In this document: in pieces, positions 26,601 through 36,797 of the stretch
Numbering within the stretch: the stretch's first letter is position 1
Layout of the letters: each line of letters starts with the position of its first letter
NCBI RefSeq assembly: GCF_964275005.1
Contig: NC_092700.1
Span: 20,217,015-20,281,014, forward strand
Direction: 5' to 3'
Source: Diadema setosum
Lineage: Eukaryota > Echinodermata > Echinoidea > Diadematoida > Diadematidae
DNA: 64,000 nt
Translations under genes and position numbers: made by a program
The notes under the pieces: generated by a model
The model's input: only the letters and a program-made list of their open reading frames with translations
Database searches by the model: none
What the model was told of the DNA's origin: nothing

Positions 26601-29600
26601 CAACTTCTTCTCAATCTTCTTCGGATCATCGCTACGTAAGTTTCTGCCTGTCTATCAAATATTCATTTCTTCTCAAATTATTACCTGAAATTCAACTCAC
26701 AATGGTGCCACAGCATCTACCGAGACATCTTTAACCACAATGACGGCGGTGCAACATCTCATTGCCTTCAAAATCATATTTCACACACAAACACACGCAT
26801 ACATGCACACACGCGCGGACGGATTTTGCAGTGCAGCCTAATATAGATTGTCTCCATGACAACCAGCAGGCAGCACCTTGTGTAGGAATTGCACTGTTCT
26901 AAGGCTCACAAATACTGCAGCTACTAAAGCTTAGCGACGCACATGACGTGATGTTCTTATTATTTTGTCTCCCTAATTCCTCATTCTTTCTAGCCACTGA
27001 TATAATTATCATAAATCTCTTTAATGAATCCATGATCTGCGAAGACCAAAGGGATAAATGCTTGTACAAGACATGCTTTTGATTAATCTCCCTGTTTCCA
27101 TGTTAAATCATGATCTATGATGATGATCTTTATGATTATTCATCGGTATTTTCGTTATCTTTTTTGTGTTGCTGCTTTTATTCAAAATTTTCTTTCGTCA
27201 CGCTAATAAGCTAGTGGTAATAACTCAGTAATCAAATGGGACGGAATGCACTCACAAAGAGGCACATTTACAATCCGTTCCATATTAGACAACTTTGTTC
27301 TCACCACTACCGTACAATACCAACTTTCTTTTTAACCACAATATATTATCCAATATGAACTTACGCCATAACGTGCCTCGTAGAATGTAGAGTCTTTGCA
27401 TCTGTAAATGATCTAAACGTGGAAAGAGCACTCCGGTACTAATTGTGCTGTGGTCATAAGGCGCAACCGGCGCCATGTTTTCAAAAGTGTTGGGGCAGTT
27501 TATATTTCTAGTGCCACTTCCGGGTTTCATCAGCTAACAACTAAAAAAAAAAAAAAAAAGGTCTCCAGCGAAACTTCTGGTACCACTTCCGGGTTTCATC
27601 AGGTAACCCCCCCCCCAAAAAAAAAAAAAAAAAAAAAACAACAACAACAACAACAACCAAACCAAACCAAAACAAAACAAAAACAAAAAAGGCCTTACCG
27701 CGCCCCCACGTAAAAAAAAAGAAAAAAAAAGATTCGCTTTGCTATTACAACTTACAAATTGAAATCGGCTTTAATAACCACATGCTATTTCGCCGTCCCT
27801 GTAATGTAATGGGGCTCTTCTTTTCTTCACTCTTCTCAGTCTTTGGCTTCGACGAGCTGTGGATCGTCTTTGTGATCGCCATTGGTGGCGGGCTCGTCAT
27901 GGCTGGCTTCGGGTACTTCTTCGTGGTCCCATACACACAGAGGAAAGTCTACGGTTAGTACGCCTGGTTAACCTTTAACTGTAAAAGAGGTCACTACTAT
28001 GCAATTTTGGCACTCATCCAAATTAGCTGACTTGCTGATTAGGCCAGACCGTGCATTATAATCCCACTGTGAGTCTTTAACTTCAACACGCATTTCCCAT
28101 AGACACCTGCCCGAGTATACTCGGGACTCGTCCTCAACGGGTTAAAGGGCTTCCGTCACAATGTTATTTTGCTTTGAATAAAAACAGAAACTCAGAAAAG
28201 TCAATCGTTTGTTTGTTTGTTTGTTTGTTTGTTTTTTTTTTGGGGGGGGGGGCGGAGGGGGTAGCAGACAAACAAAACAGTTATGAACTGATGCAGTTCA
28301 GAGACAAAGGCAAATTGGCAACTCTGCGTGACGTAGATGCTGAGCAGCGCTCCATTATTTTTGTCTTGAACACAAAATTTCATTTGTTTGTTTGTTTGTT
28401 TGTTTGTTTGTTTACGAGAGAAATTGTTTTCAGATCTCTTCTTGGGAGTAAAATGCGTTTTCGCATGTCATCCTCAGCGGATAAGTTCTTTCTGTGCCAA
28501 AATATTTAAGAAAAAGGAAAACTGGTGAAATTTGGTATACAAAACCAATGGAGAACTGCTGAACATCTACGTCACACACGGTTTACAATGATATATAATA
28601 ATAATAATAATACATTTTACATTACATTTGTAATGTGCTTAATACAGTGTTTCTAAGCGGAAAGGGAAAAGTAGAAAGTAATTTGTCTTACTTTATCAGT
28701 TCATTTCATCAGTTCTATTACCCCCCCCCAAAAAAAAAAAATGATTGATCTACTTTTTTCTGATAGCAGACGAAACACACAAACGCACACGCACGCGCAC
28801 AAACAAATTAACACACACAGTGTCACACGCACAAATAATGCAAGCCTCTCTCATCTGTTTCTTTCATTTTCAGAAATTCGCAGGGATTTGAGGCTTAAGG
28901 CCGCAGAAGAAGGAAGAGGGGAAAAGCAACAAGAGGAAACAGAAATTGAGGAAAGTAAGTACACCCAGCTGTGGAAAGACATTCGCAAGTGATGACCATG
29001 ACTAACTTTGCCACACTATTTTTGCCCGCACGTGCAACAAGACTATATGGCGGGAAAATGTTTGAGAATCATTAAGAGTCAGAAACAACGGATCGTATAA
29101 TAGGCGAAGATAAACTTGCATGCCAGAGAAATAAAAGAATGAGAGAAAGAGAAATAGAGAGAGAGAGAGAGAGAGAGAGGCAGAGATAGAAAGAGAGAGA
29201 GAGAGAGAGAGAGTAGTGTCAGATAAGGGATAGCGAATACATCGGTGTCGTTGGTTTTGAAAAGTAGGCCTGATATTCCTCTCGGATTTTTTTTTTTTTT
29301 TTTTTTCGCAGAGGTTTTTTTTTTTTTTTTTTTTTTTTAGTGACATGAATGCCAAATTAGCCTTTAGATGACTGCATATAACAAAGAAAGGCACTATCAA
29401 ATTAATCCCAGAAGCAGTTGTCCTTGTAGAATATATATCTCTTTATCTTTATCTTCTCAGCGTCCCTCGACAAACCTAATGGTAACGCCAACGGAATAAC
29501 AGAGGGCGCCGCTAACGGTCATGTCAAGACAGAAAAAGTCGATCCCGACCATCCGGACGCCATCTTGGTTCCCGACACTCAAGTCAACGGTAAATGAGAG

Positions 29601-32600
29601 GACATAAGCAGCTTTTTTAAAGATACCAGGGCGCCGTTTTATCAAAAGATAAAATCGATTTTAAATTTCCTTACCACACAGGCTGCCATACAATAGACTT
29701 ACAGTTGAAATAACCTATAATAATCAATTTTAACTCTTCATATAAACAGGGCCCAGCACTTGGGTTGGTGAAATGAAGGGTGAAACACTTGAAGCCTGAA
29801 AAAAAAACAAAACCCAAACTTGTAAGCCTTATGATCACAAACATAAATATGCCACGTTTCTGTCCTTTCGAAGTTGAAGATTTTGAACATGTATTATTTC
29901 CGTCTGCTGTTTACATGTCTGTGACGTCACACCATCAGAAAACCGGTGGACTCAAGGAGACAGTGACGCTTTGTAGGTCATGTGAGTTCAGAAGCAAGTG
30001 TAAGTGACGAAAAGATCATTTTTTTTAAAGGTGATAACGAACAAAGTTCAACAGGTCAGTGTTAAATGGTTTGTAGGCATGATTTGCGGATTCATCTTGT
30101 ATAGGCCTTATATAACAATCTGTTACGTTGTTTTCATTGCAACAAACTGTAAGCCAGTATTACCTTCGATTCTTTTTTTTTTAAATTTGGTAATGGACAG
30201 GCAATCCTCCCGATTACGACAACATCGACCTGAACGAAACCGAAGGCGGCGATGACGACGGCTCTGGTAAGGCTTCCAAGTGGATGGTCAAAAAGGGGTC
30301 TAAGGAGTGGGAATCGGTCGAGGATACCCCCGAGGTTCGCGCCATCTGCGCTCCGTTACAGGTGGTCTCGGCCTGCTTCGCTGCTTTCTCTCACGGCGGC
30401 AACGACGTCAGGTGAGGTGGAGTGCTTTAACGTGTAACCTGTTACAAACCCATTCCACTACTTCCCCACTCAAGCTTCTGACTACGACCCTGTATTGAAG
30501 TTCGTCGAAATATAAAATGGACTCATCTTGGCTGAGTAAAGTGGAGAAGCAATTTTATATACGAAAGATATCATTGCAACATAGTACTATGTTCAGTATT
30601 CCTCAGAAAAGCTTTAAACGGAACCAATACCTTCATTTGAAGCTATTTCTGTTCCAATGCTATGATGTTCGAAGTAATCCCTGTAAGTTTGAGTCAAATG
30701 AGGCAAGGGGTAAGGAAATTCTTCTCTGAAATCCAAATATGGCACGTTGTAAAGCATTTTTGCAAGCGCATATTTCTTTTTAAAAAAAAATTGAACCATG
30801 TTTATATAAATCATGTGTACAGAGAAAACTTTAAGATACTGAAATTTTGTGTAGGAAATGAATGGAGAGTTTTCCACAAGTTCCGCCCTGAGTGAGCTTA
30901 TCACCCTCTACGGTTAATTTATTCAAGTTGTAGCTGTAGTTGTAGCTTCCTTATTCCTTGTGCGATTAGGCTCAAATTTGCAATAGATAATATGCCAAGC
31001 ATTTGAATAAGAGAAACTTCTGAAAATATTGGTTCCCTTTAACACATTCATCAAGAGGACAAGCTGAACTTTATGCAACGAATATGTCGGGAAAAATAAC
31101 TGTAGTGTAACGACAATTTTTATCTCATCAAGAAACACATGACGCACTTATCTCGCTTTCATATATAGACCGCAGATGGAATTTATCAACTCCACGTTAT
31201 CCAATAAGAAACCGAATTTCTACATTCTGAAGTAGAGATAGAACTAAATCAACGCCTTGGTCATGCTGGTTTGAACTTCAGTTTTAGTTGTAATTCATTG
31301 TGCGTTGATGTTTTACGTTGATGTCTATTTTTTTTCTTTAACTGTCTCTCTGTTTCTCTGTTCGGCTATCTGTCTGTCTGTTTGTCTGCTTTTCTGTCTG
31401 TCTGTCTGTCTTTTCCTCATTTACTCGCATGCAGTAATGCCATCGGACCGCTGATTAGCTTGTGGATCATATTCACCACGGGATCGGTATCTCAAGATGC
31501 CGTTACGCCAGTATGGATTCTCTTCTACGGTGGGGCAGGAATCTCGGTCGGACTCTTTCTCCTGGGCAGTCGCGTCATCAAAACCGTTGGCGAAGACCTC
31601 ACACCGATGACACCCTCTAAGTAAGTATACACCAGTCACGAGTGAAAGCAGGGCATCCAAGACATTCAATTGACATGATGTCATTTGCTTTCGAGCCCGA
31701 TGCAGAAGACACTTGTCCCGCTTTGGTAAAATACCTTGAAAACCATATCTATGTACTTTAAAAAGTTCACTCGCAATAATAATTATGAAGCACTTCATTG
31801 TTAGACATGATTTTAGCCCAGACCCAATCAAAGGGATTGTATGTGTTACTCTAATTGTCGTTGCCCTTGAGAAAGGACTGGTGGTAATAGGCCTCCGTGT
31901 GTCCCATAATAATTGTCTTGTGAGTGGAAACACAAAGTCAACGTTTGCTAGATCAGCATGACATAATTCTGGAATATCATGTGTCCTATCGGCTTCTTTC
32001 TGTCTCACGTAATCGCCTGATAATCAAAAGCATTATATTGCAGTATAATTATCGTTAGAATAAGAGTAACACAAAATCCTTGCATATTATGTGCAATGGC
32101 TTTTGTAATAAGAAAACAAATTTTCATCTGACACTTTAGGGAACTTTGACTTCGAGTTCGAAGCGCTGTAGATTCAATAATATCGTTGTTTCTTTGCAGG
32201 ACTGCTTGAAACTCCAAAGAAAATCAATGAATATTTTATTGTTTTTTTTTTTCATTCAAGAATAATAGAGAATTTCATGAGTTCGTCTTGCTTCTGTTCC
32301 TTTACAGTGGCTTCTGCATCGAGTTGGGTTCAGCCATCACCGTACTCCTAGCCTCGAACCTCGGCATCCCCATCTCAACCACTCACTGCCAAGTGGGCTC
32401 CGTCTGCAGCATTGGCTGGCTGCGGACTCGCAAGGCCGTGGACTGGCCGCTCTTCTCCGGTATCTTCCTGGCGTGGGTTGTCACCCTGCCGGCGACAATC
32501 ATGCTCAGTGCTGCCCTCATGGGTCTACTCCAACACACCGTACCCGGCGGCTGCGACATTCAGCCCCTCGTCCCCAACATTACCACCACTACTGTGTCGG

Positions 32601-32632
32601 CGGCCGCAGCTGCAATGGGCGTAGAACTTTAA
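20192..32632 (+). CDS. SLC20A: Sodium-dependent phosphate transporter, SLC20/PiT family (10 coding exons, complete)
   Basis: Na+-coupled inorganic phosphate importer of the plasma membrane. Coding exons: 20192-20495, 23298-23438, 25981-26066, 26539-26635, 27840-27953, 28874-28954, 29461-29589, 30201-30411, 31435-31620, 32308-32632. All introns are GT-AG and the joined frame is open for 557 aa. Both inverted PiT signatures are present: [11 protein letters not shown] at residues 30-40, and [15 protein letters not shown] at about 380-394, the latter split by the exon 8/9 junction. Other family matches are [14 protein letters not shown] in exon 2 and [16 protein letters not shown] in exon 10. The hydrophilic central loop (about residues 240-363, exons 6-8, rich in Glu, Lys, Asn and Gly) is roughly half the length of the vertebrate PiT loop, so the protein is shorter than the usual 650-680 aa. 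I chose the ATG at 20192 because a good acceptor (TACAG at 20184) lies 7 nt before it. An in-frame ATG at 20171 lies inside the presumed intron. Family identity is very sure; PiT1 versus PiT2 orthology is not resolved. Confidence 0.95.
20545..20640 (+). mobile_element. Small LINE C-terminal remnant
   Basis: Translation reads [13 protein letters not shown] followed by NPLKTHF, resembling the end of non-LTR reverse transcriptase ORFs (LWNSLP then LKTHLF). Very short and decayed. Confidence 0.4.
20805..21238. repeat. TU-like foldback element, copy 3 (in SLC20 intron 1)
   Basis: Same family as 757-1155 and 7433-7725. The left end GGGGTGCACGTCACGAGTCA equals the copy 2 left end. Left-arm units contain GGCCCACGAGTCCGACACT; right-arm units contain the inverse. 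A 32-bp unit is perfectly duplicated in tandem inside the right arm (repeat starts at 21079 and 21111), so unit number is still changing. Centre near 21010. Confidence 0.78.
22560..22830. promoter_or_regulatory. CpG-rich patch inside SLC20 intron 1
   Basis: Dense CpG sequence (AGCGCGCAGCCCGC, GGAAGCGCGTACACACG, GGCCGGCGCCGGCGG) with a CRE-like ACGTCA near 22569. It could be an alternative promoter, an unannotated exon or an inserted element. No protein family was recognised on either strand. Confidence 0.3.
22951..22971 (+). repeat. Short interstitial TTAGGG array
   Basis: About three and a half units of the animal telomere repeat inside an intron. Confidence 0.8.
23610..23652 (+). repeat. 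(TG)n microsatellite
   Basis: Long pure TG run, with a second TG run just upstream at about 23482-23518. Likely length-polymorphic. Confidence 0.85.
24062..24182 (+). repeat. Perfect tandem duplication, 61-bp period
   Basis: The block beginning TTTTCCATAAAAAGAATACT occurs at 24062 and again at 24123, identical for 60 bases. Identity inside an intron points to a recent event. Confidence 0.9.
24208..24606. repeat. Palindromic MITE (TTAAAGGG family), best copy, 399 bp
   Basis: Ends are TTAAAGGGACTGTACAGTAC and its imperfect inverse GTACATACCCTTTAA. The whole element folds back: GGTTTTCAAATGGCTGAGAT on the left matches the inverse ATCTCAGCCATTTCAAAACC on the right. No ORF. It is non-autonomous; the superfamily is not certain (a TTAA or TA target would fit). 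Confidence 0.78.
25233..25312 (+). repeat. (TG)n/(CG)n microsatellite
   Basis: Alternating purine-pyrimidine run with a CGCGCGCG core, a sequence type able to adopt Z-DNA. It creates artefactual Val/Cys-rich open frames. Confidence 0.8.
26067..27839 (+). other. SLC20 introns 3 and 4
   Basis: Intron 3 (26067-26538) has nothing recognised. Intron 4 (26636-27839) holds a CA-rich stretch near 26780, a direct duplication of CCACTTCCGGGTTTCATCAG (27514 and 27583) and long poly-C/poly-A/CAA runs (27608-27690). Confidence 0.6.
28087..28147. repeat. Dispersed repeat block, copy 1
   Basis: Shares GCATTTCCCAT and then an identical 27-base stretch ending CCTCAACGGGTTAA with 48383-48443. The family is unknown; the edge GGGTTAA may be a terminus. 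Confidence 0.6.
28322..28581. repeat. Inverted-repeat (foldback) element in SLC20 intron 5
   Basis: The left arm CGTGACGTAGATGCTGAGCA (from about 28327) pairs with a right arm containing TGCTGAACATCTACGTCAC (about 28557-28575). Pairing continues inward for about 55 bp with mismatches. No ORF; a decayed MITE is likely. Confidence 0.6.
28955..31434 (+). other. SLC20 introns 6, 7 and 8
   Basis: Intron 6 (28955-29460) has GA microsatellites (29157-29213) and poly-T runs. Introns 7 (29590-30200) and 8 (30412-31434) contain nothing recognised beyond a CTGT-rich stretch before the exon 9 acceptor. Confidence 0.55.
31621..32307 (+). other. SLC20 intron 9, nothing recognised
   Basis: Ordinary AT-rich intron. 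A long minus-strand frame overlaps it and exon 9, but it is antisense to conserved SLC20 codons. Confidence 0.6.
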
Positions 32633-33700
32633 CTGCGGTAACATAGCCGTCACAAATCATTGTCCTTTAATACAAACGCACGACCACACGTTGCCGGTGC
32701 TACAAATGAAAGGCAACTGTAGATCATCCTAAGGGAAAGGTAAAAAAAAATGGTTATAGGTAATCAGGTAACTTGTGGACTTGTTGGTCCTTTCCTAGTA
32801 CATCTTCGTCAGATGTCGCAATGCGTTTCAAACACGTGCAATGATGCTCATGAAACCTAAGCATTACGTTTTGTCACACTTGTCAGACACCGTGATATAC
32901 CAAGTGCTTTGGATGATCAAACTCTTTAGACGTAGAGAACAAACAAACGAAAGGGGCTCTACAAGTCAAAGCAAAGAAGTACCTTCTTGTTTAAAGTAAG
33001 ACGTCCACTATAAATTCGCCGCAATGAAACTATGTAAAGCTGTAAACAAAAGAGAAAACAGGGTATCAGTTTTAGTCGCATCAACAAAGTTATACAAAGG
33101 AGAATCATAGCAAAAGTTGATGAAGAAAGAGAGAGAGAGAAATGACGAGGGTGAGGGAGAGAGACAGAAGGAGAGAGGGACAGAGAAAAGATGGGATATA
33201 TTTTTGCGTGACGTGAATAATTCGTTTCTCTTACATGTCTTATACTGCATTGTTTATTGACCATTAGGCGATATTTTGTACGTGTCTTACGCTGCCTCTG
33301 TTTTTTTCAGTGCGTATCAAGCACCATCCCACCATTATTTCATAGTCATGTAATTTTTCAGTGTGTGATACCGGACTTTCAGACTTTGTAATGACTGGTA
33401 CACATTTCCGAAAGATCCATTTAATCATATGCAATGACATAGTAATAGCAGGTAAAAACTTTTGCAGAGACCAAACGTTGAACAAAGGTGAGCAATTTGT
33501 GTAGATAAATATATATATTTGTACAGATAAGATATTTTATATATTTACGTAAGCTGATTTTACTGCGAACGGCACAGAAGATATAAATTTTGACCTGCCT
33601 CTGAAAGAGAGTATGAATAATTTTCATGATGTCCACCGCAGTTGATAATGTACATGTGTATTATTTTGAATGACAATAAAGAGTCAAAAGAAGTAAGGAA
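32633..33700 (+). other. Probable 3' UTR of the SLC20 gene
   Basis: The stretch follows the SLC20 stop codon (32630-32632) without any credible ORF and ends just after the AATAAA at 33675-33680. It contains a GA-rich microsatellite (about 33124-33186). No other gene signal was seen in it. Confidence 0.6.
33675..33680 (+). terminator. AATAAA poly(A) signal, likely for the SLC20 gene
   Basis: AATAAA lies about 1.04 kb after the SLC20 stop. A T/GT-rich stretch (about 33700-33735, with TTTCTTTATTGCTTTTTG) follows about 30 nt downstream, as expected of a cleavage and polyadenylation site. Confidence 0.6.
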
Positions 33701-34499
33701 TGTTTCATGCGTCTATTTCTTTATTGCTTTTTGTACGGAAAATTTTTCTTCCACCTTGTTCACTGCGGATGTATCTCTTCAAGTGGACAACTTTTGATAG
33801 CGTTCCAAACTCCACGTGAATTATTTAATGAATTGGCATTTTAAGGATATCGGTTTGACTGTGATTTGGGCTGGTTTTATTTCTGATTCATTCCCTTCTG
33901 TTTTGTCCTTGTACAATAAGGAATTGAATGCGAAATAGGCATCAGATACAAAGGATATACATAAATCCATACAAACCTGGTTAATTTCCTAACTTTTTTT
34001 TTTGGAGGGGGGGGGGGGGGGGGCGGAGCTCGTCATCCTGACCAACATCCTCAAAAATAAGAGATAAAAATGATAATGTTCGTTTTTATATAAGTACTTT
34101 GTATGTACATATGTATAAATGTGAGTGCGTGCGAACGTATGTATGTATGTATATGTGTGTATGTATTTACAGTATGTATGTGAAACAATTTCTCTGACCT
34201 GGTGGAAAATCTTATTGTGCAATATACAAATGCAAAGTTCTGATTAACTGATTAACCTTAAGGAATTGAAGAATTTTCTAACACTATACACAACTCAATT
34301 CATTCTTCAGGATTTTCCCCTATGATACATCAAGGAGCCAACGAGTAATCGATTCGACTTAGAATAGTACAACAACCTACAAATATCAAAGTGTTGAATA
34401 ATCTCAACAATAGAGTATATAAATATATAAAGTTTTATTGAATTCTATACCCCATTCTGTGAATCATCTAGCATGAGCAAGTTTGACGCCCTGTTGAAA
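33701..34499. other. Intergenic stretch after the SLC20 gene
   Basis: Contains a poly-G run (34006-34023) and a GTAT microsatellite (about 34100-34190). No gene seen. Confidence 0.55.
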
Positions 34500-34860
34500 T
34501 TTCCGGCATAATGATATATACAATATACAATCGGATCATTTATATAGCGCCCTTACACAGTCAATGACAGATTCAATCACAGATTAGCATAAAAAAAGGA
34601 CAGTCTTAAGATTCTTCTTGAAGACATCAAGGGATGGGGACGAACCGAGGTAGATCGTTCCGCAATCGCGGTGCAGCCGTCACAAAAACATTGTCCCCCG
34701 CTCTACTGTTGGTTCTGGGTACATTGAGTAAAGTATTATCAGCACTTGAACGTAGTCCATGTCGAGCAGAACAGTATGGAATGATTAGAGATTTAAGATA
34801 AGTAGGAGCTTCCCTTGAGGACACTTGTAAACAATATACCATACACATCTGAAACATCGA
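34500..34860 (-). mobile_element. LINE C-terminal fragment
   Basis: Minus-strand translation reads CSARHGLRSSADNTLLNVPR then AAPRLRNDLPRFVPIPSLD and FKKNLKTVLF, the standard C-terminal block of CR1/Jockey-type non-LTR elements. The sequence just downstream contains ATATAGCGCCCTT in inverse, as in the 3' ends of such elements. The 5' part is missing. Confidence 0.7.
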
Positions 34861-35102
34861 TCATTGTTATGTCATGTGTTCTTCATGTGACTGCCTAATT
34901 TATTGTTGCTTCTTCTCAAAACAGACCATGGCCACATGATAAGGGTCGGGGTTACAAAGAGGGCATGAAGCTTTGTTGAAGATCCTGATAAATGCAAGGC
35001 TGTTATAGAAATGTAAAGCAAGACGCGGATGTCTCATGTAACGTGGGAATGTACCAGGGATGGCACATCACTGTCATTATGACAACCAATGTCATTGTGT
35101 GT

Positions 35103-35139
<37 letters not shown>

Positions 35140-36797
35140 TTGTGTTTGTGCGTGTGTCATTTCACATTGAATTTACGTCCTTTTGTACCTCAGGGTTCTG
35201 CAAGTAGATTCCGTTTGATTAAATAAACAGGAACTCATTAGATCAAACTTTGACCACACTGCATAGACAAAGGTCTTTAAGACATACAAAGCTAGGTCGA
35301 AAACGTTTTCGAACGTTGTTCGGACGATTTGATGATTTTAGTCTATAGTCCCCGCCATCGCGTATTATACATTCAATCTGTGATGTATGGAGGAACGATG
35401 ACCAAAACGCTCCATAACTCTGTTGGCATGCTCGCTGCCCGAATATTGTCATTGTACCGCGTACTATACTGCGCACGTCGAGGCCATTGTCCAAGTCAAG
35501 CGATTCGCTTATTGATAACATACAGTCCCCTCTACCTGTATTTAAAGATTTAAAGATTTGCTATGAAATATATTTCACATGATTACATATTTAAAAAATG
35601 TGAACCCTTGTTTATATTTCATGACTTGTGAATAATGTGTTTGATATTGTCATACTTATTATTTTTTTTTATGCAAGTGGAGAAATGAAACTTACTGAAA
35701 CTGAAACTAAAACTCACTGTCATCTTCGGTAGAGGTTGACTCCACATGCGTCAGCCAGTGAACCACTTCTTGAGATGATTAGTCCTTCTGTCATAATGTA
35801 ACAGGTCCCTTCTTTGTGATATCTTTGAAAAGTGAAACAATTCAGACCATTTTACAATGAATTGCAACGCATTGCATACTTTTGCAGTACATACACATAT
35901 TCTGAGCAATGATGCACACTTCTATAGATAAGTCTATTCTGCATAAAACGAACATTAAAACAATTACTATTTTGTTTTCTATTAACCATGCGTGTCTTAT
36001 AAATGAAACCACATCTGTTATCTATCTGGTCACAAATAATATCAAAGAAGCAAAAAGAGAAATTAAGAAGATGATTGTATTAGGATAGTTGCATAGTCAA
36101 AATCATGACAAGTTCATTCTTTTCCTTTATACTTAATAAGTAGGCCTATCTACCGCACCAGATCAAAATCAACGTGACCCAATGAACTTCAACTATCGTG
36201 TTTATCCAGTAAACCAACAGAGGACGTAATCGGCTCGTGTGCGGAATAAAATGACAGTCTATTGTTCCAGCCAACCTGTGTAAAAAAAAAAGAGAAGAAA
36301 ACAAAAGTGAGATTGTGATGTCACAAAGGAAAGTGTCATCTCTCTACACACACGGGGCATGTTTGGCTTTCGGCTCTATTAAAGTTCCACATTCCATAAC
36401 GATGAATGGAATCTTCTCGCTAAGTGTGACTAAAATGTATTGTCAATTGTGGACGCTTTGACGCACTCCGAGAGCAAAACCTTACTTTTCTCCGACATTG
36501 ATATTAACATTATGCCCTTTAAATGTGTTGATGTTCATTTAGCATGATACAGTTTTTATTTCTTTATGATAATTAACAAGGATCCGTTTTGTTGGGCTGT
36601 GAGGCACATCTCTGACCAGTGAGGGAAAAAAGTTTGCTGGCCCACAAACATGAACGCTGATTCCTTCCGTGTTTCATTTTCCGGGAGTCGCGCTGTACCA
36701 CAGGAGAGCAAGATAGACTGAGAGAGGAAAGACTAAATTCAACGCCATACATCAAGACATCAGAAGGTTCTCAAATCTTGTGAATCCAAGAATAGAT
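34861..36797. other. Intergenic stretch upstream of the receptor gene
   Basis: Contains a GT microsatellite (about 35103-35138), a possible LINE 3' tail (about 35600-35715, ending in GAAACTGAAACT units) and one TAGGCCTA (36141-36148). No clear TATA box was seen before the receptor start at 36798. Confidence 0.5.

Larger units (their letters stand above)
27954..28873 (+). other. SLC20 intron 5 and its contents
   Basis: Holds a dispersed repeat block (28087-28147, shared with 48383-48443), two TTTG runs (28208-28232 and 28383-28412), an inverted-repeat element (28322-28581) and poly-C/poly-A (28722-28740). Confidence 0.6.

Noticed and set aside
29002-29400. Minus-strand open frame of 132 codons
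   Set aside because: Built of GA microsatellite and poly-T runs read as Ser/Leu and Lys; no domain.
31421-32008. 195-codon minus-strand open frame
   Set aside because: It is antisense to conserved SLC20 exon 9 and then runs into intron sequence; no domain is recognisable and the sense strand explains the coding signal.
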